Shown here: one piece after another, positions 12,998 through 26,200 of the stretch
Numbering within the stretch: position 1 is the first letter of the stretch
Layout of the letters: each line of letters opens with the position of its first letter
Assembly: GCF_020184175.1 (NCBI RefSeq)
Contig: NC_065530.1
Location: 23,165,260-23,229,259, forward strand
DNA from: Aphis gossypii
Lineage: Eukaryota > Arthropoda > Insecta > Hemiptera > Aphididae
DNA: 64,000 bases
Direction: 5' to 3'
Program-made: the position numbers and the translations under genes
The notes under the pieces: model-generated
Databases searched by the model: none
The model's input: the letters and a program-made list of their open reading frames with translations, nothing else
Told to the model about the DNA's origin: nothing

Positions 12998-13163
12998 GAA
13001 CACATAAATAATATATAGGTCAATGATTTCAAATATAATATTCTATTTTTCATAAGTTTTAAGTTATAACTAATAACTATGAACACATAAATAATATATA
13101 GGTCAATGATTTCAAATATAATATTCTATTTTTCATAAGTTTTAAGTTATAACTAATAACTAT
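12998..13163. repeat. Perfect 83-nt tandem duplication
   Basis: Copy 1 (12998-13080) and copy 2 (13081-13163) are identical by eye over all 83 nt. The unit starts GAACACATAAATAATATATA and ends TAATAACTAT. A short AT microsatellite precedes it at about 12975-12992. Confidence 0.9.
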
Positions 13164-16100
13164 ATAAGTATGATATATTTTAAGGTCATAATGGATTACG
13201 GTGTTGAGTAGGTACACAGAAAACTGCTTAAAATGTAACATACTATAAGGGGTGTTAGTAGAAAAATAATTATAGGTATTTTTGTTACATATTTTATATG
13301 CAAGGTAATTCATTTAAGGGTCTACATTCATAATTTTAAAAAGTTTTAATTTATTTTTCACGTCATTATATATCAAAACGAAAAAAAAGTATTTAATCAC
13401 GAATTTTGATCACAATTATTTTATAAATTTTTACTTTTTTTGAATAAATATACTTTTACATTTTTAATTTTATGTGCCAATTAAATATTTTTGAATTTAT
13501 TTTTTACACATAAATTATATTTTTAACAAATGTAAATTCGTTTTAAGATTTAAATTACTATAACGTATAAGTATTTAAAGTTAAAATGAGTGGAGTATAA
13601 TGGAACAAAAGTAACTCTCAAAATACTAAACATTACTGGTAAGTTTATTTAAGTTATAAAAGTATTTAAATATTTGATGAATGATTTAACTACTTGTTCT
13701 AAGTTCGATATTTATACATCAAAGTAATCTGAAAATATTCTAATTCACAGTATGACATTCAAATAAATAAGTAACTAGTTTGATGACTACTGTATAGTAT
13801 AGGTTCAATACATATAATTATCTTCTTATTAAGTACATAAATATGTTAAAAGTAAAATTCAATAATCAATCAAGTTATTTAAGAAACAATGAACTTACTA
13901 CCATAATAAAAAAAAAAATCATGTTCAAGTATTTTAAGTAATATTCTTAAATTACAAATTATGCTGAGATTGTATACCTACTAAATTATTCAAGCTTTTG
14001 GCCTAAATTTAAACAAAAAAATATATATATATTAATAGTTGAAAATATCAAAGCTGCATAAAATAATAATTACATCTATAAATCAAATTAATTTAATACA
14101 AAAAAATATATACACTTATAAAAAAAATAAATTTATTACTCAGTTCTTGGTATAAAATTTACATATTTTGTTTCAATTTGTGTTTTTTTTTTAAATACCT
14201 TAAAAATTGTATATAAATATTTGATAATGAGAGTTTAAAACTTTGAAATAATGTTTATTTACACTTAATAATAATATCACCTCATATGCGATTGACCTAT
14301 TATACCTATTATGACGTGATAGTTTTACATTTTTTAAATAATTTCTCTACAGTAATTTCTTAAAAATAATATCTTGAATTTATATTTATTTTAATTTTAA
14401 ATTTTATTTTTTTTCAATACATCATACTACTTGTATGTGTTCAAAATTTTATGTACTTCGAATAATGGTTAATGCGTGTCAATAAATAAATATGAGTATT
14501 GAGTACATGACAGTTTGGTTGGAAATAAAATTATATGTTATCATATAACATCTTATTATACATATAATGATGTTACTATTACTTACATATATTTCAGAAG
14601 AGGAATACAAAAAACAAAATATATTATTACATAAGTATAGTAATAAAATTATTAATTAAAATGGTTAAAAAAGTTAACACAATGCATAAAAAAACGGTGG
14701 GTAGGTAACGAAAAAAAAGTTAATTTTCAACACTAATAGTATTTGTATCATTTATGTAATTGTTACACGTGTAGGGACAGTAACTATATTTTTAGTGTTT
14801 GCATATTATTATGTTATACATATAATTACGATATTATTAAAACAAGATCGCCCATTCGTGCAACATGTAGTAATCGCATACATAATAAAGAATAGGTACC
14901 TATTACGATTTCGTAGCCCAGGTATATGAAATAATAAATTTAGAGAAAGTTAAATGCATTTTAGTTTTCTGTTTGTAAAACCACACACAACGCAAAAGCC
15001 CACTTACCCGAGTAAAATTAATTCTCTGTACATTACAAGTTTATAATATGCTATTATTATTATTATTATTACACGTTTATTATTACGGTTTTCTATAACG
15101 TTGGACGAATGTATCTGTTTCGAAACATTGGACTTTAATTTAAAATCTATTTATCATCACTATTTGAATCTCACCTTTTTGAAATATCAATTTAACTTAT
15201 CAAAACATTTAGAACTTCAACATCAAAATTATGAAATATGATTTTATGTTTGTTAGATAAACGCATGACCGAACAATGTCTTAACGTCAGTGAACGTATA
15301 GGTACTAGACATATAGACACAATAAAAATGACTGCACGCAGAGAATGAGATCCGAATCGCTCTAGAAACGTTAAGACGTTATTGGTGCAACAATTTTGAA
15401 AACAATAACACACTCGCGTGTTATAATGTGTTAATTAAAATGATAGTTATATTTACATAACTATGTGTCATATATCAACAATGCAAAGCCATTACAATAG
15501 TCAATAAGTATTTAACAATGTTTATATATTATATCCTATTCCCTAATATGATATATTTTTAATAAATATAGATCACAAGACAAGAATTTGATAATCAAAT
15601 TTTAATATCTCATTTTTTTTTCACAAGAATTCTTTTGTTGAAAATTCTATTAAAAATAAACACCAATAAATGTACCTAAAAGTAACAAACTCATATTATA
15701 ATTACTATATTTTATTATTTATTTTTTAACAAATTACATTTTAAACAGAACGGATTATCGGGATATTTTAACTCAACGTTTATATGAATATAATCTTTTA
15801 AATAATTACAAAATTATAAAAATGGTTTATGTTTTTATTTTGATTTCAGTACATTTTTGTTTTGTGTTACTTTATAAAACGTATATTGTGTCCAATTTTA
15901 ATAAATTTAAATTATGTTAAAGTCAATAATGCAACTAGAAAAATAAGTATATTCACAAATTAGTTATGGGCTTAAATTGAGTCATTTGGCAGTAAAATGT
16001 AAATGATGTAAAACATATATGTGCATAATGAATACATAGAAATGTTCTGACGGTGAAAATAAACTGTCATCTCCGGAATCTAATCATGTTATTTTGCTCA

Positions 16101-19100
16101 GGAAATAAGTTTAAAAGGGGTGATGGCACAGGAGGACTATTGGGCTAAATATGTTGAAAAAAATTCAATTTCACGTTAGGTCTCCGTTGGCGTATTGTTG
16201 ACTTCGGAAAGAATCTCGAACTGATGGATTTAGTCCCATTATTTACATTGTGAAAAACTCTATGGATAATACACGTAAATTATATACCTACATAGGTATA
16301 TATGCATGACACTCAAATAAATTTGCAGTGGACTTTATCATTTTTCACACAAGAATGTTTATGGTTTAATTTTTCTTTTACAATAGAAAACTAACTTTGA
16401 AATATTAATTTTTTTAATACTCAACAAAATATTAAGATAATTAAATTTTTCAAATCATAAGTGCATAGTCGCTTTCGTAATAGTATGTGATCTATAATAT
16501 TCATACTCACTTTGCCGAATCCCAATTCGCTGAAAATGTAGTTTGCTGGCAAATATTCCAGTTTTAAAATATTTTTAAAATATTCCGTGTTCGCCGACGT
16601 CTCGGCTCACCAACAAACTACATATACTATATCGCTTTTATTAATATAGTTTCAATTTTCCCGATTCACCGACAGGCGACAGTAATTTTATCAAAAATAG
16701 ACATATTAGATAGATGGATATATATAGATTGGTGAATTGAGTTCATTCCAGCCTTGTTTATTGTTAAGTTCAGAATTTAGTTATCATTGAAAAGTGCTTG
16801 TTATAAATGAAATGAAATGGCTTGAACAAAATCCGAAAAAGATCACGATTTATTAGTAGTTAATAACTTTATTCATCAAGCGGACAGAATACGGGATAAA
16901 ATCGAATATTATTAATGCATTCAAATTTCGGCGGTCGTACTATTTTGAAAAATAATACTGATGTAGTATTATCGAAGAACCACGATCATCCAATACACGG
17001 AATTGAGTTAACTATAATCGTGGTTTTTGAAATAAACTGAAAGTAAGTAATATTTGTATTTATGAAAATGTTGTAAAGAAAAGAAAATACAATAAAATGC
17101 AACAACTAAGTTCCCAATTGCATGTTATTATCATTCGCTAGGATGTGTATTGTATTTATCATAAATTTGTAGCTATCGACATTTTTATTGCCATAAAGAG
17201 ATATCAACAATAACAGAGAATGAATAATAAATGAGTGCCGGTATACACTATACGCGTGTTAACAAACCATGTATTATATTGTGACAAGTCGTAGCGATAT
17301 GGATAAAAGTAGACATACCTACTACCACGCGTAATACCCGAATAGGATGTTTAAGTGCCCCTATGAACCTTTTATTCACAATCCATTTTTTAAAATACAG
17401 CTGTGAGAACTAATTATTTTATTAAGTCCAGCTCTTACACCAAAAAATATGCACCTACGACTACAAATACCATAGCTATGAATTTCCTAACTTCATAACA
17501 TTAAATTATGTAAAAACTAGAAAGGCAATAAAATAATATTATACTCTAACCATATACCCTACCTACACTTTTTTTATATTGATTTATTATGTGATGTGAT
17601 TCAAAGAAATACAACTATTATCTATTATAATATGAATATGTATATTATATTAATTATAATCATAATAATAATTATCTACGTTTGATACATTAATGTTATA
17701 TTTTATATTATATCAATTACAATTAGTATCATATAAATCATCACTTCATCACATCTATCTATAATTTATGTTAAACTCGTAAATTTTAAAAGTTAACCAA
17801 GTTGTGTATGCACATTAGAAAATATTGATTTTTGAGTCTCTGTAATCATAGATTTTGTTTCAATCACAAATGAAATTCAAAAATAATAAATTATTTATAA
17901 GTATTTTCCAGTAAATTATACAACTATTTAGACTTATTCATGATAAAGTTTTAAACTATTCAAAACTCTAAAAAGTATTTTTTGAATTTAAAACATTATT
18001 TTAAAATTCAATAACTTTTACGCAAAGTTGAAAATAACGTAAAATGGTTTAAATAATTGTTATGGATAAACACCATTGTATCGATAAATAATTTATCACA
18101 GTATGAAAAAAAAATATTTTTAATTTTTAATTTATCTATTTATCAAATCTAAACAGTTCTTCTATACTGGTATAAAAGTCAAATTAACATTTTCTGAAAA
18201 TATTTAATATTCTTTTTCTCATTTATGTTCATCATAAAATTATTCAATTCTAACCCACCCTTTATAAGAGTTCGAATTAAATAGGTTAGATGGTGAAAAT
18301 ACTATTTTGACACATCAGTTGTCACGTGTTTACATCTCTTTAATTGTGAGTTTGAAGTTTTAGACTATGAGGTGGGTTGTAAAAAAAAATATTATTATTG
18401 ATATGTTCTGTGATTTTGCAGTTATAATTTTAAAAAAACACAAAAAATATATAAATAGTTATGCTATGAAATTTTAAATTATTTATTTTCTGGTAACAAT
18501 ATGGTAGATTTCTACAATGAAGTGTATCTATGTCATTATTAAAAAAATAACTTATAACTATTATATATCTAATATAATGTTGTAGATGTTAAGCCCGATT
18601 AATATAAAAAAATAATTATGCATTTGTAATTTAATATTATTTTATTGGAGTGAATTAATGATAAATGTGCGACTATGTCAGTACATAATATAATGTTCAA
18701 ATTTGTTCTGTAATGATCTTCATTATGTAATCACCTAAGTCTTAATTTAAATCTATCATTAACAAATATATTGATAAACATTCATTTTTGAATAAATATT
18801 ACTTCGTTGATAAATGAAAACTGATAAGGTTAAAAATCATTAGCAAGAAAATATTCTGAACTACCGGCTACGTTGATAAATTATACATTACCAATATTAA
18901 TTATCTACGATCATTAATCATCTACATCAAAATATATGTAGAAAAATATATTTTTCACGAGTTCATTAAAATAATTATTCAGGAATAATAGTGAAATTTT
19001 TAATATTGAAATACTTCAAATTCAGAACCTTATAGTTATTATTATGGTTTCATATACACGCACTGTAAAATGTCAACCGGACGTAACCCCAGAGTGCGAT

Positions 19101-20971
19101 CCGAATTCAATGGTGGAAAATATTGATAAAATAACGGGTTTATCCTTTTCTACGAACCTCGCAGGCAACACAACACGCACGATCGTGTGCATTATAATAT
19201 TATTATGTTGCTCCGTATAACGATATACCGTTATTGCTCGGCTGGCTAAACGCATAATATTATATTGTATATGTCCCGCGAAATCTCTCCAAAAGCGTTA
19301 CAACTTTATAATATTCGCACTCAACTATAGTATATAAGACTAATGTAAGGATGTTGTAGTATTATATAACTATATATAATATTATATACGTGATACCTAT
19401 CACATAACGGCCGCGGCTTATAAACGTATGTTTTTCCCGCATAAGACTGTTGGCCTCAAGTTCGGATAGTCGCGAATTCCGGACGTAGCGGTGGCACTGT
19501 GACTATCGCCAATAATTTTATATCAATAATTATTCGCCGTTGTAATAAAACTATTACCGCTTCGCGCGCCGGTAAGGGTTTCTTCCGGCCCGTCGGTTGT
19601 ACATTTATAATATTATTATCATTGAGGTCGTCTACGATCGGAACCTTCCTAGTTCCCGTCACTTCCCGGATGCACTTTTCGCGTTATACATAATATTACA
19701 TCATAATGTTATAACATACGTCGTTGTAGGTGTGTGGTGCACATCTGATTATAATACAATAACAATATTTAAACGATGCGCCCGCAAAAATCGCATTATT
19801 ATCGTCAGGTTACTCGATACGGATACGATAGTGATTTAAAATATATTACATATTATTATACTATGAATTACATAGACAATATAATTAAAAATTTAATGGA
19901 TCTATTACAATAAGCTACCTACGTCTTTGAAGACCGCCTTAAACACGGTTTAGTGCCAATGTAATTGATCGATTCGAATTTAGTGATCCGTTAAAATTAT
20001 TTATTTAAATTTATTTATGCTACTCGGTATAAATGTATTTTTCTTAGTTCGTGTTTATTTTAAACCGTGACCGTGACAATATTATTATACATTTTATTAT
20101 AATCATCGGTTATCAAATTTTATTGATCGATATATACTGTAATGATGACGGACAGTCCTCTCTGGGATAAAGGTCAATGGTGCGTGTCGAATGCTGCAGC
20201 TGTTACTATAGCTTAGATATAATGGTATAGGTTTGGCGTATATTTATAGTGAAACGTGAACTTGGCGTTTTGTAGACCAACATTATTGCTACTGTGCAGT
20301 GAATTCGCGTTTGTCCGGAATCCGATTACAAATCGTAGTTCTACTTAGATTTCGTCGGGATTATAGTTTCATAACAGCATATTAGTATAATTATTATTTA
20401 AACAGTACCTATTCGAAAAAAAATTGTCTTCATCAATATGGACACCACAACGACCGTATTATGTTGCGCGTTAGTAAACTGCTTAGTATCTAACCTACCT
20501 ATGTTTTATTTATGCAATCGTAATAAAAACATAGTAGGTTTATCATAATAATATGTAATAATGTATTCATTCATACGGAATCGTATTTTAATTTTGTCTA
20601 CGTTAATATTCGTATCGAACCCCCACAACGCATATTTAGAATTACGTAAAACCATTTCAATCGCACTAGAAAAACAATTATTTATTTCAACAATACATAA
20701 TCGTTAGTTTATTAACCTCAACATAAATATATAATTTAACTTAATTTATGTGCATTTATTGAAATTATAAGCACGACCTACTTCAAATCAAAAATCATAC
20801 TTAACACACGTATAAAATATAAATATTTATATTAGTTAATTCGTTTATTGAGAGGCGTACCTTGAGTGCCGTCATTTATTAAAAGTTTAATTTTCCTTCA
20901 AATTAAATTTGTCTCTAACGATACCAAAATACCTTAAAATTTAATTTGTTTGGAATTTTCGTAATTTATTT

Positions 20972-20973
<2 letters not shown>

Positions 20974-21002
<29 letters not shown>
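20974..21002. repeat. (TA)n microsatellite
   Basis: Uninterrupted TA dinucleotides, about 14 units. Confidence 0.9.
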
Positions 21003-21007
<5 letters not shown>

Positions 21008-21617
21008 CCAGTAATAATATTATTTTTTATTCAATATTCAATAAAACCGATCAAATTGTTCAGTATTTATTTCATTAAAACTAATATATTAGTGTTTTAT
21101 TATTATTGATATCACATTTTACTTAAAACTTATAATTAATAAATGTTGTATTGTATTTTTTTTTTAGCATAAGTACCTACATTACAAAGTGCGCGTTATT
21201 AAGTTGTATTAATATTATATATGTTTGAACTATACAATTGTGGGTATTGATCTATCTCAAATCACAATATAAATACAAAAACCTATTGGACTTTATTATG
21301 GAGTAATTTAATATTTTTTTATTTGTTGTAAAAATACATAGTTTATTTAAATTACTTCATTTATTCAATAAAAATATAAATACTTCTATTAAAAAATAAA
21401 AATACTCAAATACGGTTCGATAGAATTTTTAGATACATAATAGTTGACGTTGTTATTTATTTATTTTACAGAAAATGAATTTGATAAGTGATCAATGTAT
21501 ACAATATATTAATATATCTATGTATATAGTAATTGTGGATGTACATAAATACAGATACAAAAGTTTAGACACAATGTTTAACTCACGTTGGAATAATAAT
21601 TATATAACTGGTACTGA

Positions 21618-21642
21618 ATATATATATATATATATATATATA
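21618..21642. repeat. (AT)n microsatellite
   Basis: About 12 uninterrupted AT units. Confidence 0.9.
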
Positions 21643-23145
21643 ATGTGTATAACGTGTTAAAATCAAATAAATTTAGAGCAAGGTTAAATCCTGACAATTG
21701 TTTTAAAATAATTGTATCCTTGAAATGTTTTCATAGCTATAATTTATCAACATCAATAGAATAACATCGATCTTAAATGTTTAACGAAAGACGATTATCA
21801 TATTAGCCAGGAACTAAATCAGAAACAGAGGTAACAAATAGATTTTTTATAGTACCAAAGTAATACATAACAAGAATTACATATAATATTACATACGTTT
21901 TTTCAAATTCAAATTTACCAACATAAAATCGTGTTTATATCGTAATGTTTGGTTGAATATTTTTAATTAAGAAATTTGAATGCTATTCGATAACTACATT
22001 TTCCAATAAGAAATAAACTCCCGTGTATAAAATAAATTAAACTTTTCAATATAAAAGCTAATGTTAATAAATATTTTTGTGTTAAAATAATAAACATCAA
22101 ACAACATAATATTAATTATATAAATATTAAATCTATTTTTCATGATTATGTGTTAGTCTAGGTAATTAGATTGTACCTAATAATTCTAATTGATATTATA
22201 ATTTGTTTAAAGTCTTTAAATTGTTTTAGTACAGAGTTTGTAATACATTTTAATAATGATTTGTATACAATACAAATAATTGTATAGGTACAAATTATAT
22301 TTGATCAGTCAACAAATGATTTATTTTGATGGTTATGACTGTATAAATAGTAATTACTACTTGTATAAAAATATTAAGATTGTAGTTTATTATAATATAT
22401 TTAATTTACGGTATTAAGTGTAATAAAATATACAAAAAACTGTATTTATCAATAATCTATACTCAGATTAAATAATATAAACAAGTTGAAATAACTTCGA
22501 CATTGAAGTGGTGGTGTATTATAATACATAGGTATTTATCTGATATCCTTCGTTGGGCCAATAATAGTGGAAAACAATTCAAACTAGGTCACAAAAACGG
22601 CTAAGTCTAGTCCACCGCTGATGCCTCAAGCTCGTGTTATAGATATAACTACGCTGTCGGATTACAGGTATTCAATTGAAAATATAAATATAAATGATAA
22701 ACATGCATAATAATATTATACACACGAAGTAGGTATTATAGCATTTATGTTATAATGGCTCACACTTTTCCACAAATATTACGTACGTCTATCCAATTAG
22801 ACGGCGTCTAAATAAACAGACACCTCCATATAACGGGGCGAAAGTGGTTTTCAGTCGATTTCTTTTGACGAATTACACGGGCAATTTGGTTTTGATTAGC
22901 GATTTTCATTATTATTACTTGTTATTATAATTGATATTAATACCGTTTTATTACTGGCGGGGATGAACCATTTGGCCAATTCTTTGCCCCGGGCGACAGT
23001 TACGCTGATTGACTAAACACCAATACGTTGATCGATATACGATATTCTCCGAAAATGATGTTGTTTATCGTATACGGACGTAATTATACATTACGTACTC
23101 ATCCTAAGGGTGTCCGAAGTAGGGTCGACGACTGTGTTTTTATAG

Positions 23146-23195
23146 TATATAAATTTCAGATCGTTCGTCACTAGCATTAATATAATCTGTCAGTT
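23146..23195 (+). promoter_or_regulatory. CPR-C core promoter (tentative)
   Basis: TATATAAA at 23146-23153 lies about 100 nt upstream of the CPR-C start codon. TCAGTT at 23190-23195 is the best initiator match but lies 46 nt from TATA, not the usual 33-34 nt of the paralogues. A weaker TCACTA is at 23168. The TATA octamer also differs from the ATAAATA form of the compact genes. Confidence 0.5.
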
Positions 23196-23248
23196 CGATC
23201 AGTGTTCATCAAACAATTATTATCAAATCAAATAAACTTATCCACACA

Positions 23249-26200
23249 ATGGCGGCTAAAGTAAGTTTTATATTATATTATTTTATCAGTTTCTTATAGA
23301 CTCGTGTTCGGTGAAATAACATTTACCGTTATTTTTTAATTTTTTTTTTTAAGTAATAATTTTAAAAATAACACGTGGGAAGGTATGCATATTTTAGTGC
23401 GTAAATAGCGATATTTAATGGCAATGAACAAAAGAAATCATGGTTTAATTAGGTAACTTCCAATAAAATGAACGAAGTTTTCTAATTTATTGTTTTACTG
23501 GACGTGATGGGTATTGGCACACCAATAGTTATAAATGTATTTCGTGACCTATTTTAATTTAATTTTTTTTTTTTAGTAACATAATACAAAACAGTTTATT
23601 TACATTATAAGATACCTAATAGATCCCTATTCAATATAATAATATTTTAATTTAATTATCAATAGCAGAATTCTTAGTAAAATAATATTATATTACTAAC
23701 ACACTACTATTTATACAGTTTATAACTATAATGTTCTTTTCATATTAATGCCTTACAATTATAATCTTTAAAAAAATATTAATCCATCAAACTCAAAATG
23801 ATCAAAGTGAAGATTATTTTAATTAAATGCATATAGTTTTTCTTAATATTATATTATGCGTTGAAAAAATATTATAAGACTGAAAGTTTTAACAGTTTAG
23901 ATCTGTAATAAAATCGAGTTCTTAACGAAATTTAGAAAATTAATAGTGCATGAATAGCACAATATTCCCCATACCAATAAATAAATACCACATTGCAATA
24001 GATTATAATATATTTAATTTTAATTTTGAAAAGTGGTTTTTAATATATTTTTATTAACAATACATATACATATACAATATACATATATATTCATAATATT
24101 ATATATTAATATTAATATTGTATACATATTATATAATACTTGATTTATCTATTTGGGTAAATCGTTTCACTTAAAATTTTAAGCCTGTGCGTTTACGAAA
24201 TGTTGTTAAGTTGTAAATTATAAAAAGAAACATAAAATATTAATAGTTACATACAATTTACTTAGTATAGTATTATGTAAATAAAATTGAAAAAATTATT
24301 TTTCTATATGATATTATGCATTTACTCGTATTTTGAATCTCAATTAACATTTGAATAGATTATTTTTTATATGTATCAGGATAGTTATTATTACAAGCAC
24401 AATACAATTAATATAAAACTCGAATATAATATTAACGGTGCCAAGACCAAATGATCAACGCTTTAATTCGAGTTTTTTTCAATTTTTGTTAAAATATATT
24501 ATGTTCTTATAAAGTTAAAATAAACATGTTAAGGGCACGCCCTATTTTATTTTTTAACAATGAAATATTTAAAGTAAACATAATATTATATTATACGTAT
24601 AGGTATTTAATATACGTGACCAAACGATAAACCCTTCTGTTAGAGGACAATATTTGTCACAAACGAAAATATCTGTAACAAGGCCAAAACGATAATTATT
24701 ATCGATTTCAGGTTTAAATTTTACTTTCACGATAGCCTTACATTATATTAATAGTTTAATTTATAACATTTTAAATTTAAAATAAAACTACTTCATAGCA
24801 ATAATTGTCTGTAACCAGATTTTCTATATTGATAAATTGCAATTATAAAAAATAATATTATTATTTATATGGTATTTTTAATTAAAAAAATCGCTAAGAC
24901 ATTTTTCCTCCATTTCTTAACTCATAAATTAATAACGATAATAAGCAATAAAAAAGATTGCATTTAACTTAGTACACGTACCTACATAAAATAATTGCTC
25001 ATAAAAAAAATGCAACAAGTTAAAAATTATCTAGTGTTAAAAACTGTAAGATATACATTATACAAGTATAAATATGATATAGTGCGTGTGTATATTAATA
25101 TAATCTTCAGCAATTTTGCTAATTTAAATACTATTCGATCACAGCAATACTGTTTTTGTGTAGGCTGAAATCGTGATAGGTAACTAATTTAATGTTATAA
25201 AATTAGTATTATTTATGATAATAATTTTTTTTTTTTTTGGTGACAATTATTTTAACATATTAGGTCAATAAGTTATTACATTGTGTAATTTAATTTTAAT
25301 ACTATATATATATATATAAAAAGTACTAAGTCTTCTCAATCACTTTTAATTATTGAAATTGATCAGTAATACTATTATATTTGTAAATGCACAGCATTGT
25401 ATAATAATGCACGTAGTAGGTGAAGTTAGAGTAGGTAGGCAGATAATATAATAATATCCTATACACATATTATAATGGCAGTCGGCTTTTTTTATATTTC
25501 ATGCCGACTGCAACATATAGAAGTCGAAACTAAACCGGTTTTTATGTACCACTGATATACATCTGTCAAAGTGTGTTAGTGTGCGCTTTCGTTTTTATCA
25601 TAACGTTTTACCTTAATAAGGTGACTAATATCATGTTCCAATGATATTATATTTCTATCTATTAATTCAATATGTTTTAATGTTGTATAAAACATGTGAA
25701 TTAAAAACTATGTAATACTTTAACGCATTACAAACAATTTTTAGTATTTTTTGATTTCTGTTGCTTTTAATATTAACTATTAATTTTAATGTTGATTAAA
25801 TATTGCCTTAATTTTTTAATTTTTTAAATAAATTAAATCAAAAATATAGTAATGATGAGTTTAAAATACATTTACTGTTGTATTGTATTATATCAATTAC
25901 AGTTTAAATTATAACGTATTTGTCTAAATAATTTATAAAAGATAGAAATTGTTGTAAATTGAATCAAAAATAAGTATAATATTATAGTTATGTCTTAATT
26001 TAAAATAATACCTAATACAGTAGAACCACTTATTATATTTCTTTCACTGACACGTTCTTATTTCTATTTAAAATTGCATAACTTTAATCTAGTGATTAAT
26101 TACAGTACACTATGTATTGGTATGCCACATCATCATACTAAATATAATATATTTATATATCTACGATCTATGTAGTTACTATTATACTTGTATGAATATT

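Larger units (their letters stand above)
8800..23090. other. 14-kb gene-poor interval between CPR-B and CPR-C
   Basis: No exon with family similarity, and no ORF above about 90 codons with coding character. It holds a perfect 83-nt tandem duplication (12998-13163), AT and ATT microsatellites (10719, 15053, 20974, 21618) and an imperfect inverted repeat at 16536-16549 / 16610-16623. Patches of relatively higher GC lie at about 11020-11330, 19070-19850 and 20100-20350; they could be regulatory DNA or exons of an unrecognised gene. Confidence 0.45.

Noticed and set aside
16536..16623. Inverted repeat ATGTAGTTTGCTGG / CCAACAAACTACAT
   Set aside because: Arms of only 14 nt with one mismatch and no target duplication or conserved termini; not enough to call an element.
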